This document shows, in pieces, positions 27,269 to 34,599 of a stretch of DNA of 64,000 nucleotides. The notes under the pieces were generated by a model that saw only the letters and a program-made list of their open reading frames with translations, ran no database searches and was not told the origin of the DNA. Position 1 is the first letter of the stretch; every line of letters starts with the position of its first letter. A program made the position numbers and the translations under genes. Source of the DNA: Streptomyces abyssomicinicus (GTDB taxonomy: Bacteria > Actinomycetota > Actinomycetes > Streptomycetales > Streptomycetaceae); assembly GCF_008974245.1 (NCBI RefSeq), contig NZ_BBZI01000005.1, positions 1,474,751 to 1,538,750 on the forward strand, written 5' to 3'.

Positions 27269-28108
27269 TCACGCCGCTCGCTCGTGAGGGATCTTCTCGC
27301 CGGCCTCGATCGCGACCGGGAGCCGGTTGCCGGCGGGTGGCAACGGGCAGGTCGCGAAGTCCGTGTAGGCGCACGGCAGGTTGGCCGCGCGGTTGAAGTC
27401 CAGCACCACCCTTCCGTCCGGGTCCGGCGCGTCGACGCGCAGCGACCTGACGGCCGCGTACGTGGTCAGGCCCGAAGTCGCGTCGTCGAACAGCACCAGG
27501 AGGCTGCCGGGGGAGCCCCCGTCGAACGCCGTCACACTCAACTCTCGGCCGTCGAGGGCGAACTCGATGCGTCCCGGCGCGTCGTACACGTGCTGCAGCC
27601 CCTCGACGGCCGCGCCCACGGTCGTCGGCCGCGGCTCGGCGAAGGGCGTGTAGCGGCCGGTGAGCACCCAGCGCGGGTCCGGCGCGTACGCGGGCGTCCC
27701 CGAGAACGAGGTGCGCAGCGGATGTCCGGGGTGGCGCGGCCGGACCAGGTCCTGGCCACCGCGCCTGGCGACCTCGATCACCGCGTCCTTCCAGACGGCG
27801 TTCACGCCGCCGCGTTCCGGAAGCACCCCGAAGGAATGCCGGCCACGCACCGCCGTGCCGTCGACGACGAGTTCCTCACCGTCGTCGAGCACGACGGTGA
27901 CGCCGTCCTCGCCCGTCGACCAGGTGCCGGGAGCGTCCGGGAAACGCTGCGGGTCGACGGTCAGCCAGTGCTGCCCGGTGATGGCGAGAAATCCGTGGGC
28001 GTCGGCGAGGGTGGCCTCCTGCCGGCGGTGCCACGCCTCCCACTCCGCGGTGAACGCGGCGAGGGCCGCCACGTCTGCCGGGCCGGCGGCGGAATCCTGG
28101 ACGGTCAT
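27269..28108 (-). CDS. DUF1684 family protein
   Basis: 279 aa from ATG 28108, with GGAGGAG upstream. The family pattern is complete: EWEAWHRRQEATLADAHGFLAITGQHWL, GTWSTGEDGVTVVLDD, VLTGRYTPFAEPR, and the C-terminal YAAVRSLRV, VVLDFNRAANLPCAYTDFATCPLPPAGNRLPVAIEAGEK. That last segment is highly conserved and contains two Cys. No enzymatic role is known to me. It follows the nitroreductase gene by 109 nt on the same strand, and both lie behind a Cys-type leader peptide. Confidence 0.88.
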   Translation of the reverse strand: MTVQDSAAGPADVAALAAFTAEWEAWHRRQEATLADAHGFLAITGQHWLTVDPQRFPDAPGTWSTGEDGVTVVLDDGEELVVDGTAVRGRHSFGVLPERGGVNAVWKDAVIEVARRGGQDLVRPRHPGHPLRTSFSGTPAYAPDPRWVLTGRYTPFAEPRPTTVGAAVEGLQHVYDAPGRIEFALDGRELSVTAFDGGSPGSLLVLFDDATSGLTTYAAVRSLRVDAPDPDGRVVLDFNRAANLPCAYTDFATCPLPPAGNRLPVAIEAGEKIPHERAA

Positions 28109-28217
28109 GTGTGCTCCTCCTGGCGGTACCTGCGGTCTTCTCGGTCCTCGCGTTCCTCTCGGCCCCCGCGGTCCGTGGGCGACGGCGCGGCTGTGCGCCG
28201 GAGGTCCCTTCCGGCGG

Positions 28218-28826
28218 TCATCCGTCCTGCCCGGTGCGTAGCGGATCGCCCCAGCTCCCCGCGAAGAACGTCTCCGCGAGGGGACGCCGCTCGCGGGTGG
28301 CGGTCTCTCGGACCCGCAGCTCCTCCGGGAGCAGATCCGCCGGAGCCAGGGCGCCGACCGCCGTGACGGACAACGGCCGGTAGTCGTCGGGGATGTTCAG
28401 CGCCGTGCTCAGCGCCGCCGGGTCGAAGCCGCCCATCTGGTGGGCGTGCAGCCCCAACGCCGTGCTCTGCACGGCGAGTTGCGCCACGGCCAGTGCGGTG
28501 TCGTACGACGGGTCGTGGTGCGGAGTGCCGTCCTCGCGCAGTTCCGCCGCCACGGCGGCCAACAGCAGCGAACTCCGGTCCGCCCAGGACTGGTTGCCGG
28601 GCCTCAGGGCTCCGAGAATCCGCTGGTACGTGCTGTCGCCGCGCCGGCCGACCAGGAAGCGCCAGGGCTGAGAGTTGCCGGCGGACGGGGCCCAGCGGGC
28701 CGCTTCGAGGAGCGTGAGCAGTTCCTCGTCGCCGATGGTGTGCGTGGCGTCGAAGGAGCGCGGGCTCCAGCGCCCGGCCAGCAACGGGTGCACGGAGACG
28801 GCCTGTTCCGTCAGGGGAAGGGACAT
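28218..28826 (-). CDS. Nitroreductase-family FMN protein
   Basis: 202 aa from ATG 28826; a longer ORF upstream is not favoured. FMN-contact motifs are present: RWSPRSFD (Arg contacts with phosphate), RWAPSAGNSQPWRFLVG, LGLHAHQMGGFD, and a C-terminal RRPLAETFFAGSWGDP. The family reduces nitro groups, quinones or flavins with NAD(P)H. In this island it could supply reduced flavin to the LLM monooxygenases, although it is not a typical SsuE/HpaC reductase. It is preceded 180 nt upstream by a 24-aa Cys leader peptide. Confidence 0.88.
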   Translation of the reverse strand: MSLPLTEQAVSVHPLLAGRWSPRSFDATHTIGDEELLTLLEAARWAPSAGNSQPWRFLVGRRGDSTYQRILGALRPGNQSWADRSSLLLAAVAAELREDGTPHHDPSYDTALAVAQLAVQSTALGLHAHQMGGFDPAALSTALNIPDDYRPLSVTAVGALAPADLLPEELRVRETATRERRPLAETFFAGSWGDPLRTGQDG

Positions 28827-29006
28827 ACGTCTGATGCCTTGCCTTTCGTCGCCCGGCCGGCGCGGCGACCGCGGCACAGCCGCCGACCGCAAGGGTGTAC
28901 GACTGGGTGCGGCCTGAACGGGTCGGGCCGGAGGTGGGATCACGAGCGTGACAGCAAGAAGGCCGCGAAGGGCGGCGGGACGCGCGGGCGCGGTGAGCGC
29001 CGTCGG

Positions 29007-29081
29007 TCAGCGTCCGGCGGAACAGGACATGGTGGTCACGCGCACGAAGTCCACGTGGCGGCGACACACGAGCATGCTCAT
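29007..29081 (-). CDS. Leader peptide upstream of nitroreductase-DUF1684
   Basis: 24 aa from ATG 29081; the in-frame ATG at 29075 is an alternative. It contains LVCRRHVDFVRVTTMSC. The R-R-H-V-D-F-x-R core and the Cys 11 residues after the His match the leaders at 17088 and 30468. There is no obvious Shine-Dalgarno in front of the first ATG, which would fit leaderless translation. It is far too short and Cys/Arg-rich to be an enzyme, and is inferred to be a cysteine-responsive attenuator for the two genes behind it. Confidence 0.65.
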   Translation of the reverse strand: MSMLVCRRHVDFVRVTTMSCSAGR

Positions 29082-29445
29082 GCGCGCAGCAAAGCACACC
29101 GCGGGCGACCGGCGCCAGTGGCCCCCCGGCCCCGTGCCCAGTGGCCCCCGGCCCCGGCCCCGCGCCCGCCGGGCCGCGCGGGTCCGTCCCCCGGCACGGC
29201 GCTCGGCGAGAAGGCCGCCGCGCCGCGCCCGGCCGTCCGCAGGATGCCGGCCGGCCGAGCCGGTGCGTGTCCGCCCGCCGTGGCCGACCGGGGCCGATGC
29301 CCTCGCACCCGGATCCGCCGGGCGGTACCGGGCGGCCCCCGGCGTGAACCGGCCACCCCGTCCCACGGCGTCTGTCGTACGACTGACACGAGTTCGTCAC
29401 ACGTGACGAGGAATTCCCCTGTGCGCGCGGCGAGTTGGCCATGGC
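29082..29445. other. Intergenic region between divergent leader and LLM gene
   Basis: 364 nt with very high GC and several CCCCGGCCCC tracts. No gene is supported. Its right end holds two inverted repeats described separately. Confidence 0.5.
29374..29409. promoter_or_regulatory. Paired inverted repeats, candidate operator
   Basis: GTCGTACGAC (29374-29383) and the perfect TCGTCAC-AC-GTGACGA (29394-29409) lie 37-72 nt before the start of the divergent LLM gene, in the gap facing the nitroreductase leader. They could bind a dimeric regulator acting on one or both directions. Confidence 0.45.
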
Positions 29446-30366
29446 ATGACCGTTGGAGTGACACTCGATCCCGCCGCGACCACGATCGACGACACGGTGC
29501 GGCTCGCCCGGGAGGCCCACGAAGTGGGCCTGCGTTCGGTGTGGTTCGGGCAGGCAGCCGGCCATGACTCGCCCTCGCTCGCCGCGATCGTCGGCCGCGA
29601 GGTGCCCGGACTGCACGTCGGGACCGCCGCGATCCCCATCTTCGGACGCCATCCCCTGCTGGTCGCCGGCCAGGCCCGAACGGCGCAGGCAGCCACCGGG
29701 GGCCGGTACCACCTGGGGCTCGCCCTCGGCGCACCGAAGTTGATCGAGGCCGGTTTCGGCATCCGCTACGAGCGCCCCATCGCGCTCCTGCGTGAATTCC
29801 TCACCGCCTTGCGCCAGTTGACCCAGGACGGCAGTGCCGACTTCCACGGCGAACTGCTGACCGCCACCACGCCGCGCCCGGCGGCGGTGCCGGGGGCCGA
29901 GCCGCCCGTGCCGCTCCTGGTCGCCGCCATGGCTCCGCAGTCGCTGCGCGCCAGTGGCGAACTCGCCGACGGGATCATCCCGTTGCTGGCCGGACCGCGC
30001 GCGCTCGCCGAGCACATCGTGCCGGCCGTCACCGCGGCGGCCGAGGCCGCCGGAAGGCCGGCACCCCGGATCGTGGCCTGCCTGCCCGGCGTGGTGACCG
30101 CCGACGTCGAGGCCGTGCGGGAGAACGCGGTCCGTACCCTCGCCTTCTACGAGTCGATCCCCTCCTACCAGCGGGTCATCGGGCTCTCCGGCGCCACCAG
30201 GGCCGCCGACCTGGCGGCCGTCGGGGACGAGGAGACCCTCGCCGCGGAGGTGCGACGGTACCGGGAGGCGGGTGCCACGGAGGTCGTCGTCACCGCGACC
30301 GACCTGGGCGACGAGGCCGACCGGCGCCGCACCTGGAAACTGCTCGGGGAGCTGGCGGACGACTGA
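29446..30366 (+). CDS. LLM-class oxidoreductase (F420-dependent type)
   Basis: 306 aa from ATG 29446. It is a shorter luciferase-like barrel of the F420-type subgroup: DTVRLAREAHEVGLRSVWFGQ, HVGTAAIPIFGRHPL, GGRYHLGLALG, LLREFLTALRQL, PLLVAAMAPQSLRASGELADGIIPLL, and the C-terminal VGDEETLAAEVRRYREAGATEVVV. It lacks the long insertions of the NtaA group. The cofactor assignment rests on overall resemblance. It lies head-to-head with the nitroreductase leader and is followed by another Cys leader peptide. Confidence 0.85.
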   Translation: MTVGVTLDPAATTIDDTVRLAREAHEVGLRSVWFGQAAGHDSPSLAAIVGREVPGLHVGTAAIPIFGRHPLLVAGQARTAQAATGGRYHLGLALGAPKLIEAGFGIRYERPIALLREFLTALRQLTQDGSADFHGELLTATTPRPAAVPGAEPPVPLLVAAMAPQSLRASGELADGIIPLLAGPRALAEHIVPAVTAAAEAAGRPAPRIVACLPGVVTADVEAVRENAVRTLAFYESIPSYQRVIGLSGATRAADLAAVGDEETLAAEVRRYREAGATEVVVTATDLGDEADRRRTWKLLGELADD

Positions 30367-30431
30367 GCCGACCGCGACCCGTCCGGAAACGCGCCCTCGT
30401 GATGCTCGACCGCCGGCTCGACGCGGCGCGG

Positions 30432-30460
30432 TTGACGGATCGCCGGCCGTACTGCTCAAT
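30432..30460 (+). promoter_or_regulatory. Possible promoter giving a leaderless leader-peptide mRNA
   Basis: TTGACG at 30432-30437, then 17 nt, then CTCAAT at 30455-30460. The expected start site would fall on or next to the ATG at 30468, which has no ribosome site. That fits leaderless translation. Confidence 0.4.
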
Positions 30461-30467
30461 GGGTCCC

Positions 30468-30545
30468 ATGCCAGCCGGGAAGCGCCTCGTTACGCGCGGC
30501 CACATCGACCTCTGCCGGGTGTGGTCGGCAGCGTGTCGCGCCTGA
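30468..30545 (+). CDS. Leader peptide upstream of LLM pair
   Basis: 25 aa, ATG 30468 to TGA 30545. It contains RLVTRGHIDLCRVWSAAC, the clearest of the three leader motifs (R-G-H-I-D-L-C-R). Two Cys lie in the second half. It lies 439 nt upstream of the LLM gene at 30985. Sequence between holds several GC hairpins, among them ATCACCC (30677-83) with GGGTGAT (30703-09), that could take part in attenuation. Role inferred from the motif and from known cysteine-sensing small ORFs in actinobacteria. Confidence 0.7.
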   Translation: MPAGKRLVTRGHIDLCRVWSAACRA

Positions 30546-30984
30546 TCCGGTAACGAGCCGTTCGACCGGCCGTTCTCCTCCTGCGGCGACACCGCCCACG
30601 GGCCGGACGGCGTCCGCGTCACCGGGCGACGCCGGACAGGCCGCCGCAGCTTCCGGCCGGGCCATGCCCCGGCCGCATCACCCAGCACACCTCACTCTCC
30701 CCGGGTGATCGCCGCCCCGCTCACGGAGGGCCTCCGTGTCATGCCCGCGGACGACCTTCTCCTTCGAGACATGAGAAAGGCTCACTCGCCATGAGGAGGT
30801 CGCCGAGCGCGACGCCGAGCGGCGGCCTCGTGGCCCGGAGAACCTCGACCCGATCCTCGCGGCGGTGCGTGATGCGTGACCTCCGCCGCACGGCCGCCGG
30901 GTCCGGCCGCCGGACCGTCGTGCGGATGCCGGACTCCGATCCACCGATCGGGCCGTCCCCCGGACAGGAAGGACCACAAGTGCC
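30546..30984 (+). other. 5' untranslated region between leader and LLM gene
   Basis: 439 nt without a convincing gene. A 65-codon ORF (30791-30988) overlaps the LLM start by GTGA, but it has Arg/Ser-biased shadow-like composition. The inverted repeat ATCACCC/GGGTGAT is present. I looked for a second SAM core (GGCAACC) and did not find one. Confidence 0.5.
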
Positions 30985-32040
30985 GTGAAGTTCCTCGCCA
31001 TCACCTTGATCGTGCACGCCCCGGGCCCGGTGACCGGCGTCAAGAAGCCGACCACCGAGCGCTTCCGGGAGGTGATCGACAACGCGCGGCTCGCCGAGGA
31101 GCTGGGCTTCGACGGCTTCGGCGTGGGCGAACGCCACGAGCGGCCGTTCATCTCCTCCTCGCCCCCGGTCGTCCTGAGCCACATCGCGGCGCTCACCTCG
31201 CGCATCCGGCTGTTCACAGCCGTCACCACGCTCAGCCTGCTCGACCCGGTGCGTGCCTACGAGGACTACGCCACCTTGGACCACCTGTCCGGCGGACGGC
31301 TCGAGTTGATCATCGGCAAGGGCAACGGCACCGCCCAGCGGGAGCTGTTCCACGTCACTCCCGAGGACCAGTGGGAGCGCAACGCGGAGAGCTACGAGGT
31401 CTTCCGGCGGATCTGGCGGCAGGACAAGGTGACCGCCGGGACGCACTTCCGCCCGGAACTCAGGGACGCCGAAGTGTGGCCCCGGCCCCTCCAGCAGCCG
31501 ATCCGCGTCTGGCACGGAAGCGCCACCAGCCGTGAGTCGGTCGACCTCGCCGCCCGACACGGCGACCCGCTGCTCTCGGCCAACGTCACCAACCCCATCG
31601 AGCCGTACGCCGAATTGATCAGCTACTACCGGGAGCGCTGGCAGCACCACGGCCACGACCCGGCGCGCATCGCGGTCGGCGCCGGCTCGGCGGGCTTCCT
31701 GGTCGCCCGGACCTCGCAGGAGGCCCTCGGCGCGTACCGCCCGGTGTTCGAAGGCCATCTCGCCCTGCAACGACGCCTCGGCGTGGAACCGGTGTTCCCC
31801 ACCCTCGAGGACTTCGTGGAGCGCAGTTCGGCACTGGTCGGCAGCCCCCAGCAGGTCATCGAGAAGGTGCACCGCTACCACGAGCGCCTCGGGCACACGG
31901 TGCTGCACCTGCACGCGGACGCCGGCGGGCTCGACGGGAAGACGCACCGGTCCTCGCTGGAGCGCTTCCAGTCCGAGGTGGCTCCCGTGCTGCGGCACGA
32001 GATTCCCGACCCGCCCTTCTGGGGGCCGGTGCTCGCCTGA
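30985..32040 (+). CDS. LLM-class flavin-dependent monooxygenase (paralogue of 15836)
   Basis: 351 aa from GTG 30985, the same type of start as its paralogue. Shared segments include KFLxxTL, GVGERHERPFISSSPPVVL, HIAALTSRIRLFTAVTTLSL, LSGGRLELIIGKG and VGSPQQVIEK. The substrate-facing region differs (HVTPEDQWERNAESYEVFRRIW, then RPLQQPIRVWHGSATS). Two paralogues at the two ends of the island bracket it, suggesting an ancestral duplication. A 39-nt gap leads to the next LLM, so they are probably one transcript under the Cys leader. Confidence 0.85.
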   Translation: MKFLAITLIVHAPGPVTGVKKPTTERFREVIDNARLAEELGFDGFGVGERHERPFISSSPPVVLSHIAALTSRIRLFTAVTTLSLLDPVRAYEDYATLDHLSGGRLELIIGKGNGTAQRELFHVTPEDQWERNAESYEVFRRIWRQDKVTAGTHFRPELRDAEVWPRPLQQPIRVWHGSATSRESVDLAARHGDPLLSANVTNPIEPYAELISYYRERWQHHGHDPARIAVGAGSAGFLVARTSQEALGAYRPVFEGHLALQRRLGVEPVFPTLEDFVERSSALVGSPQQVIEKVHRYHERLGHTVLHLHADAGGLDGKTHRSSLERFQSEVAPVLRHEIPDPPFWGPVLA

Positions 32041-32079
32041 GCGCCCGCCCTCGTCCGCCGACCACCGAGGAGACCTGCC

Positions 32080-33207
32080 ATGTCCCGCATCCCGCTCGGC
32101 GTCCTGGACCTCGTCCCGATCCCCTCCGGGGCCACGGCGCCGCAGGCGCTGCGCGACTCCATCGACCTGGCCCGGCGCACCGAGCAGTTCGGCTACGCCC
32201 GTTACTGGTTCGCCGAGCACCACCTCAACCCCGGTGTCGCCGGCACCTCGCCCGCCGTGGTCCTGGCCCTGACCGCCTCCGCCACCTCGCGGATCCGCCT
32301 CGGCTCCGGTGCCGTCCAGCTGGGTCACCGCACCGCGCTGTCCACGGTCGAGGAGTTCGGGCTCATCGACGCGCTCCACCCCGGCCGGCTCGACCTCGGC
32401 CTGGGGCGCTCCGGAGGCCGCCCGCCCGGTCCGCCGGCGGACCCGCCGCCCGGCACCGCCCCGGTCGTCGACGGCCGTGCCCCGGGCGGGCTGCTGATCC
32501 CACCGCGGTTCTCCTCCCGGAACCTCGCCGGCTCGCCGAGGTTCGCCCTGCAGCGCGCACTGCTTCAGCAGCCGGGCGCGCGATCGCAGGACTACGCCGA
32601 ACAGATCGGCGACATCCTCGCCCTGCTCGCGGGCACCTACCGTTCGCCCGAGGGCATCGAGGCACACGCCGTCCCGGGCGAGGGAGCCGACGTCGAGGTG
32701 TGGATCCTCGGCAGCAGCGGAGGCGAGAGCGCGCAGGTGGCGGGCGGCAACGGACTGCGTTTCGCGGCCAATTACCACGTCAGCCCCGGCACCGTCCTCG
32801 AGGCGGTGGCCGGTTACCGGGCCGCGTTCAAAGCGTCCGGCGTACTCGAGCGGCCCTATGTCAGCGTCTCGGCCGACGTCGTCGTCGCCGGGGACGACGG
32901 CACCGCACGAGAGCTCGCCACCGGCTACGGCCTGTGGGTGCGCGGCATCCGCAGGGCGGAGGGTGCCATCGAGTTCCCCACACCGCAGGAGGCCCGCGCG
33001 CACGACTGGAGCGACGAGGACCGGGCCCTGGTCGCGGACCGCGTGGACACCCGGTTCGTCGGCTCCCCGCGGCGGGTCGCCGACCAGCTGGAGCAGCTCC
33101 AGGAGGCCACCGGCGCCGACGAGCTGCTGATCACCACCATCACCCATGACCACGCCGACCGGGTCCGTTCCTACGAGCTGCTCGCCGAGGAGTGGCGCCG
33201 CCGCTGA
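32080..33207 (+). CDS. LLM-class monooxygenase (MsnO8/alkanal type)
   Basis: 375 aa from ATG 32080, with GAGGAG about 9 nt upstream. The typical start is IPLGVLDLVPIPSG, then the TEQFGYARYWFAEHHLN signature, SRIRLGSGAVQLGHRTALSTVEEFGLID and HPGRLDLGLGRSGG. A Pro-rich insertion (about 115-145) follows, then VWILGSSGGESAQVAGGNGLRFAANYHV. The EHH motif is typical of this subgroup of luciferase-like oxidoreductases. It is the last gene of the island before tRNA-Pro copy 3. Substrate unknown. Confidence 0.85.
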   Translation: MSRIPLGVLDLVPIPSGATAPQALRDSIDLARRTEQFGYARYWFAEHHLNPGVAGTSPAVVLALTASATSRIRLGSGAVQLGHRTALSTVEEFGLIDALHPGRLDLGLGRSGGRPPGPPADPPPGTAPVVDGRAPGGLLIPPRFSSRNLAGSPRFALQRALLQQPGARSQDYAEQIGDILALLAGTYRSPEGIEAHAVPGEGADVEVWILGSSGGESAQVAGGNGLRFAANYHVSPGTVLEAVAGYRAAFKASGVLERPYVSVSADVVVAGDDGTARELATGYGLWVRGIRRAEGAIEFPTPQEARAHDWSDEDRALVADRVDTRFVGSPRRVADQLEQLQEATGADELLITTITHDHADRVRSYELLAEEWRRR

Positions 33208-33380
33208 GCCCGCGGGACGAACCCGGGCGGTGCGGGCGGTGCCGGCAGCCCGGCCGGGCAAGGGTCCGCCGGGCGGCCCCGGGGCCGGGCCGGGGTCCCT
33301 TCGAGGACCCCGCGGGTGTGCGGTAAAGTGCTGTTCGCGCGATCACGCGGTACCTCCACGGGGGGCCACGGACAGCGCAT

Positions 33381-33454
<74 letters not shown>

Positions 33455-33467
33455 CTGAGAAGTCGCA

Positions 33468-33509
33468 GGTCAGGGCCGGTTTCGGAGAGATCCGAAACCG
33501 GCCCTGACC
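33468..33509 (+). terminator. Terminator of tRNA-Pro copy 3
   Basis: Perfect 19-bp stem GGTCAGGGCCGGTTTCGGA / TCCGAAACCGGCCCTGACC with loop GAGA. Confidence 0.92.
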
Positions 33510-33599
33510 CGTTCGCGCCGTCGGCCGGCCGGTCGGTCCCGGTGTCCGTGCCGGCCCTGGACGGCCCGTTTTGCGCCGGAGTCGTCCGGTCGCTCTCCG

Positions 33600-34376
33600 T
33601 CACGGCTGCCGGAAGACACGGATCTTCGACTGGCCGTGCGGGAGGCGTTCCCAGTCGTCCATGAATCCGGCCCTCAGCCCGTGCCTCCCGGCGAGGGCGA
33701 GCAGCGTCTCCGTGCGGTAGTAGAAGTCCTCCCGCAGCACCTGGTGCTCCTTCCCCTCGGTGCGGTCGAAGGTGAAGTCGAACCAGCCGCCGGGGGCGAG
33801 CACCCGGCCGACGTTGGCCAGGCACTCCTCGACGACCGGCAGCGGCGAGTGCGAGAAGACGCTGTGCGCGTGCACCACGTCGAAGTGACTGTCGGGCAGG
33901 AAGCGGAGCGTCAGGTCCCGCACCGGGGTCAGGACCGGGAGCCGGTCCCGCAGGTCCATGCGGACGATCGTCTCCTGGGCGGCGAACAGGATGTCGGGGG
34001 AGATGTCGATGCCGTAGTAGTGCCCGGGATCCAGGTGCCGGACGAAGCGCCAGCCGCCCCGCAGATTGCCGCAGCCGATGTCGAGCATCCGGTGCTCCGG
34101 CCGCAGCCCGTGACCGACGAGGTAGTCGAACTGCAGGGCTCCCAGCGCCATCCAGCGCTCCCGGCTGCCGCTGCCCACCGCCGCGTCGGGGCCGGCCCGG
34201 GTGTCGGACCGCATGACGGCCCGGTAGTACGAGACGTGGTCCGGTGACGTGCGGCGCAGCCACAGGTCACGGGCGGCCCGGGAGAGGTGGCGCGGCACCC
34301 GGTCGGGGTGCCGCAGCGCGTAGCCGATGCGGTGGCCGAGGGAGGCACGGTTGACGCTGAGCTTCTTCTCCGGCAT
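33600..34376 (-). CDS. Class I SAM-dependent methyltransferase
   Basis: 258 aa from ATG 34376. Rossmann motifs: I MLDIGCGNLRGGW (about 97), acidic end of beta-2 YYGIDISPDIL (about 119), and motif post-II/III HFDVVHAHSVFSHSPLPVVEECL. Further on are the WFDFTFDRTEG and YRTETLLALAGRHGL segments. The N-terminal 70 residues are basic and may bind the substrate. Substrate unknown. It is preceded on the minus strand by the carboxypeptidase gene, with an intervening tandem repeat. It does not look like part of a pathway. Confidence 0.85.
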   Translation of the reverse strand: MPEKKLSVNRASLGHRIGYALRHPDRVPRHLSRAARDLWLRRTSPDHVSYYRAVMRSDTRAGPDAAVGSGSRERWMALGALQFDYLVGHGLRPEHRMLDIGCGNLRGGWRFVRHLDPGHYYGIDISPDILFAAQETIVRMDLRDRLPVLTPVRDLTLRFLPDSHFDVVHAHSVFSHSPLPVVEECLANVGRVLAPGGWFDFTFDRTEGKEHQVLREDFYYRTETLLALAGRHGLRAGFMDDWERLPHGQSKIRVFRQP

Positions 34377-34491
34377 GGCCCCTCTCTACCGTGCGGACCG
34401 GCGGCCCGCCCCGCCCCGCGCGCCCGATTCGCCCGTTCGGCCGCCGCCCCTCGCCGGGACGGCGGCCCGGACGCCGGGGCCGGGCCGCCGT

Positions 34492-34569
34492 CCCGGCAAC
34501 CGGGGTCCGGCCGCGGGCCCGGCAACCGGGGTCCGGCGGCGGGCCCGGCCACCGGGTTCCCGCCGCCGG
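34492..34569. repeat. 26-bp tandem repeat, about three units
   Basis: Units 34492-34517 and 34518-34543 differ at one base (CCGCGGG versus CGGCGGG tail). The third (34544-34569) is diverged. Core CCCGGCAACCGGGGTCCGG, which can itself fold. It lies between two minus-strand genes. Confidence 0.8.
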
Positions 34570-34599
34570 CCCGACCCCGGTGGCCGCCCTCGCGTGAGG

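Noticed and set aside
30600..30720. Second SAM aptamer upstream of the LLM pair
   Set aside because: The CCCCGGGTGAT fragment resembles the 3' end of SAM-IV, but the GGCAACC core and P2 are absent.
30791..30988. 65-codon ORF overlapping the LLM start by GTGA
   Set aside because: Arg/Ser-rich composition; LVARRTSTRSSRRC only loosely resembles the leader motif and lacks H-[IV]-D-[LF]. The true leader is at 30468.
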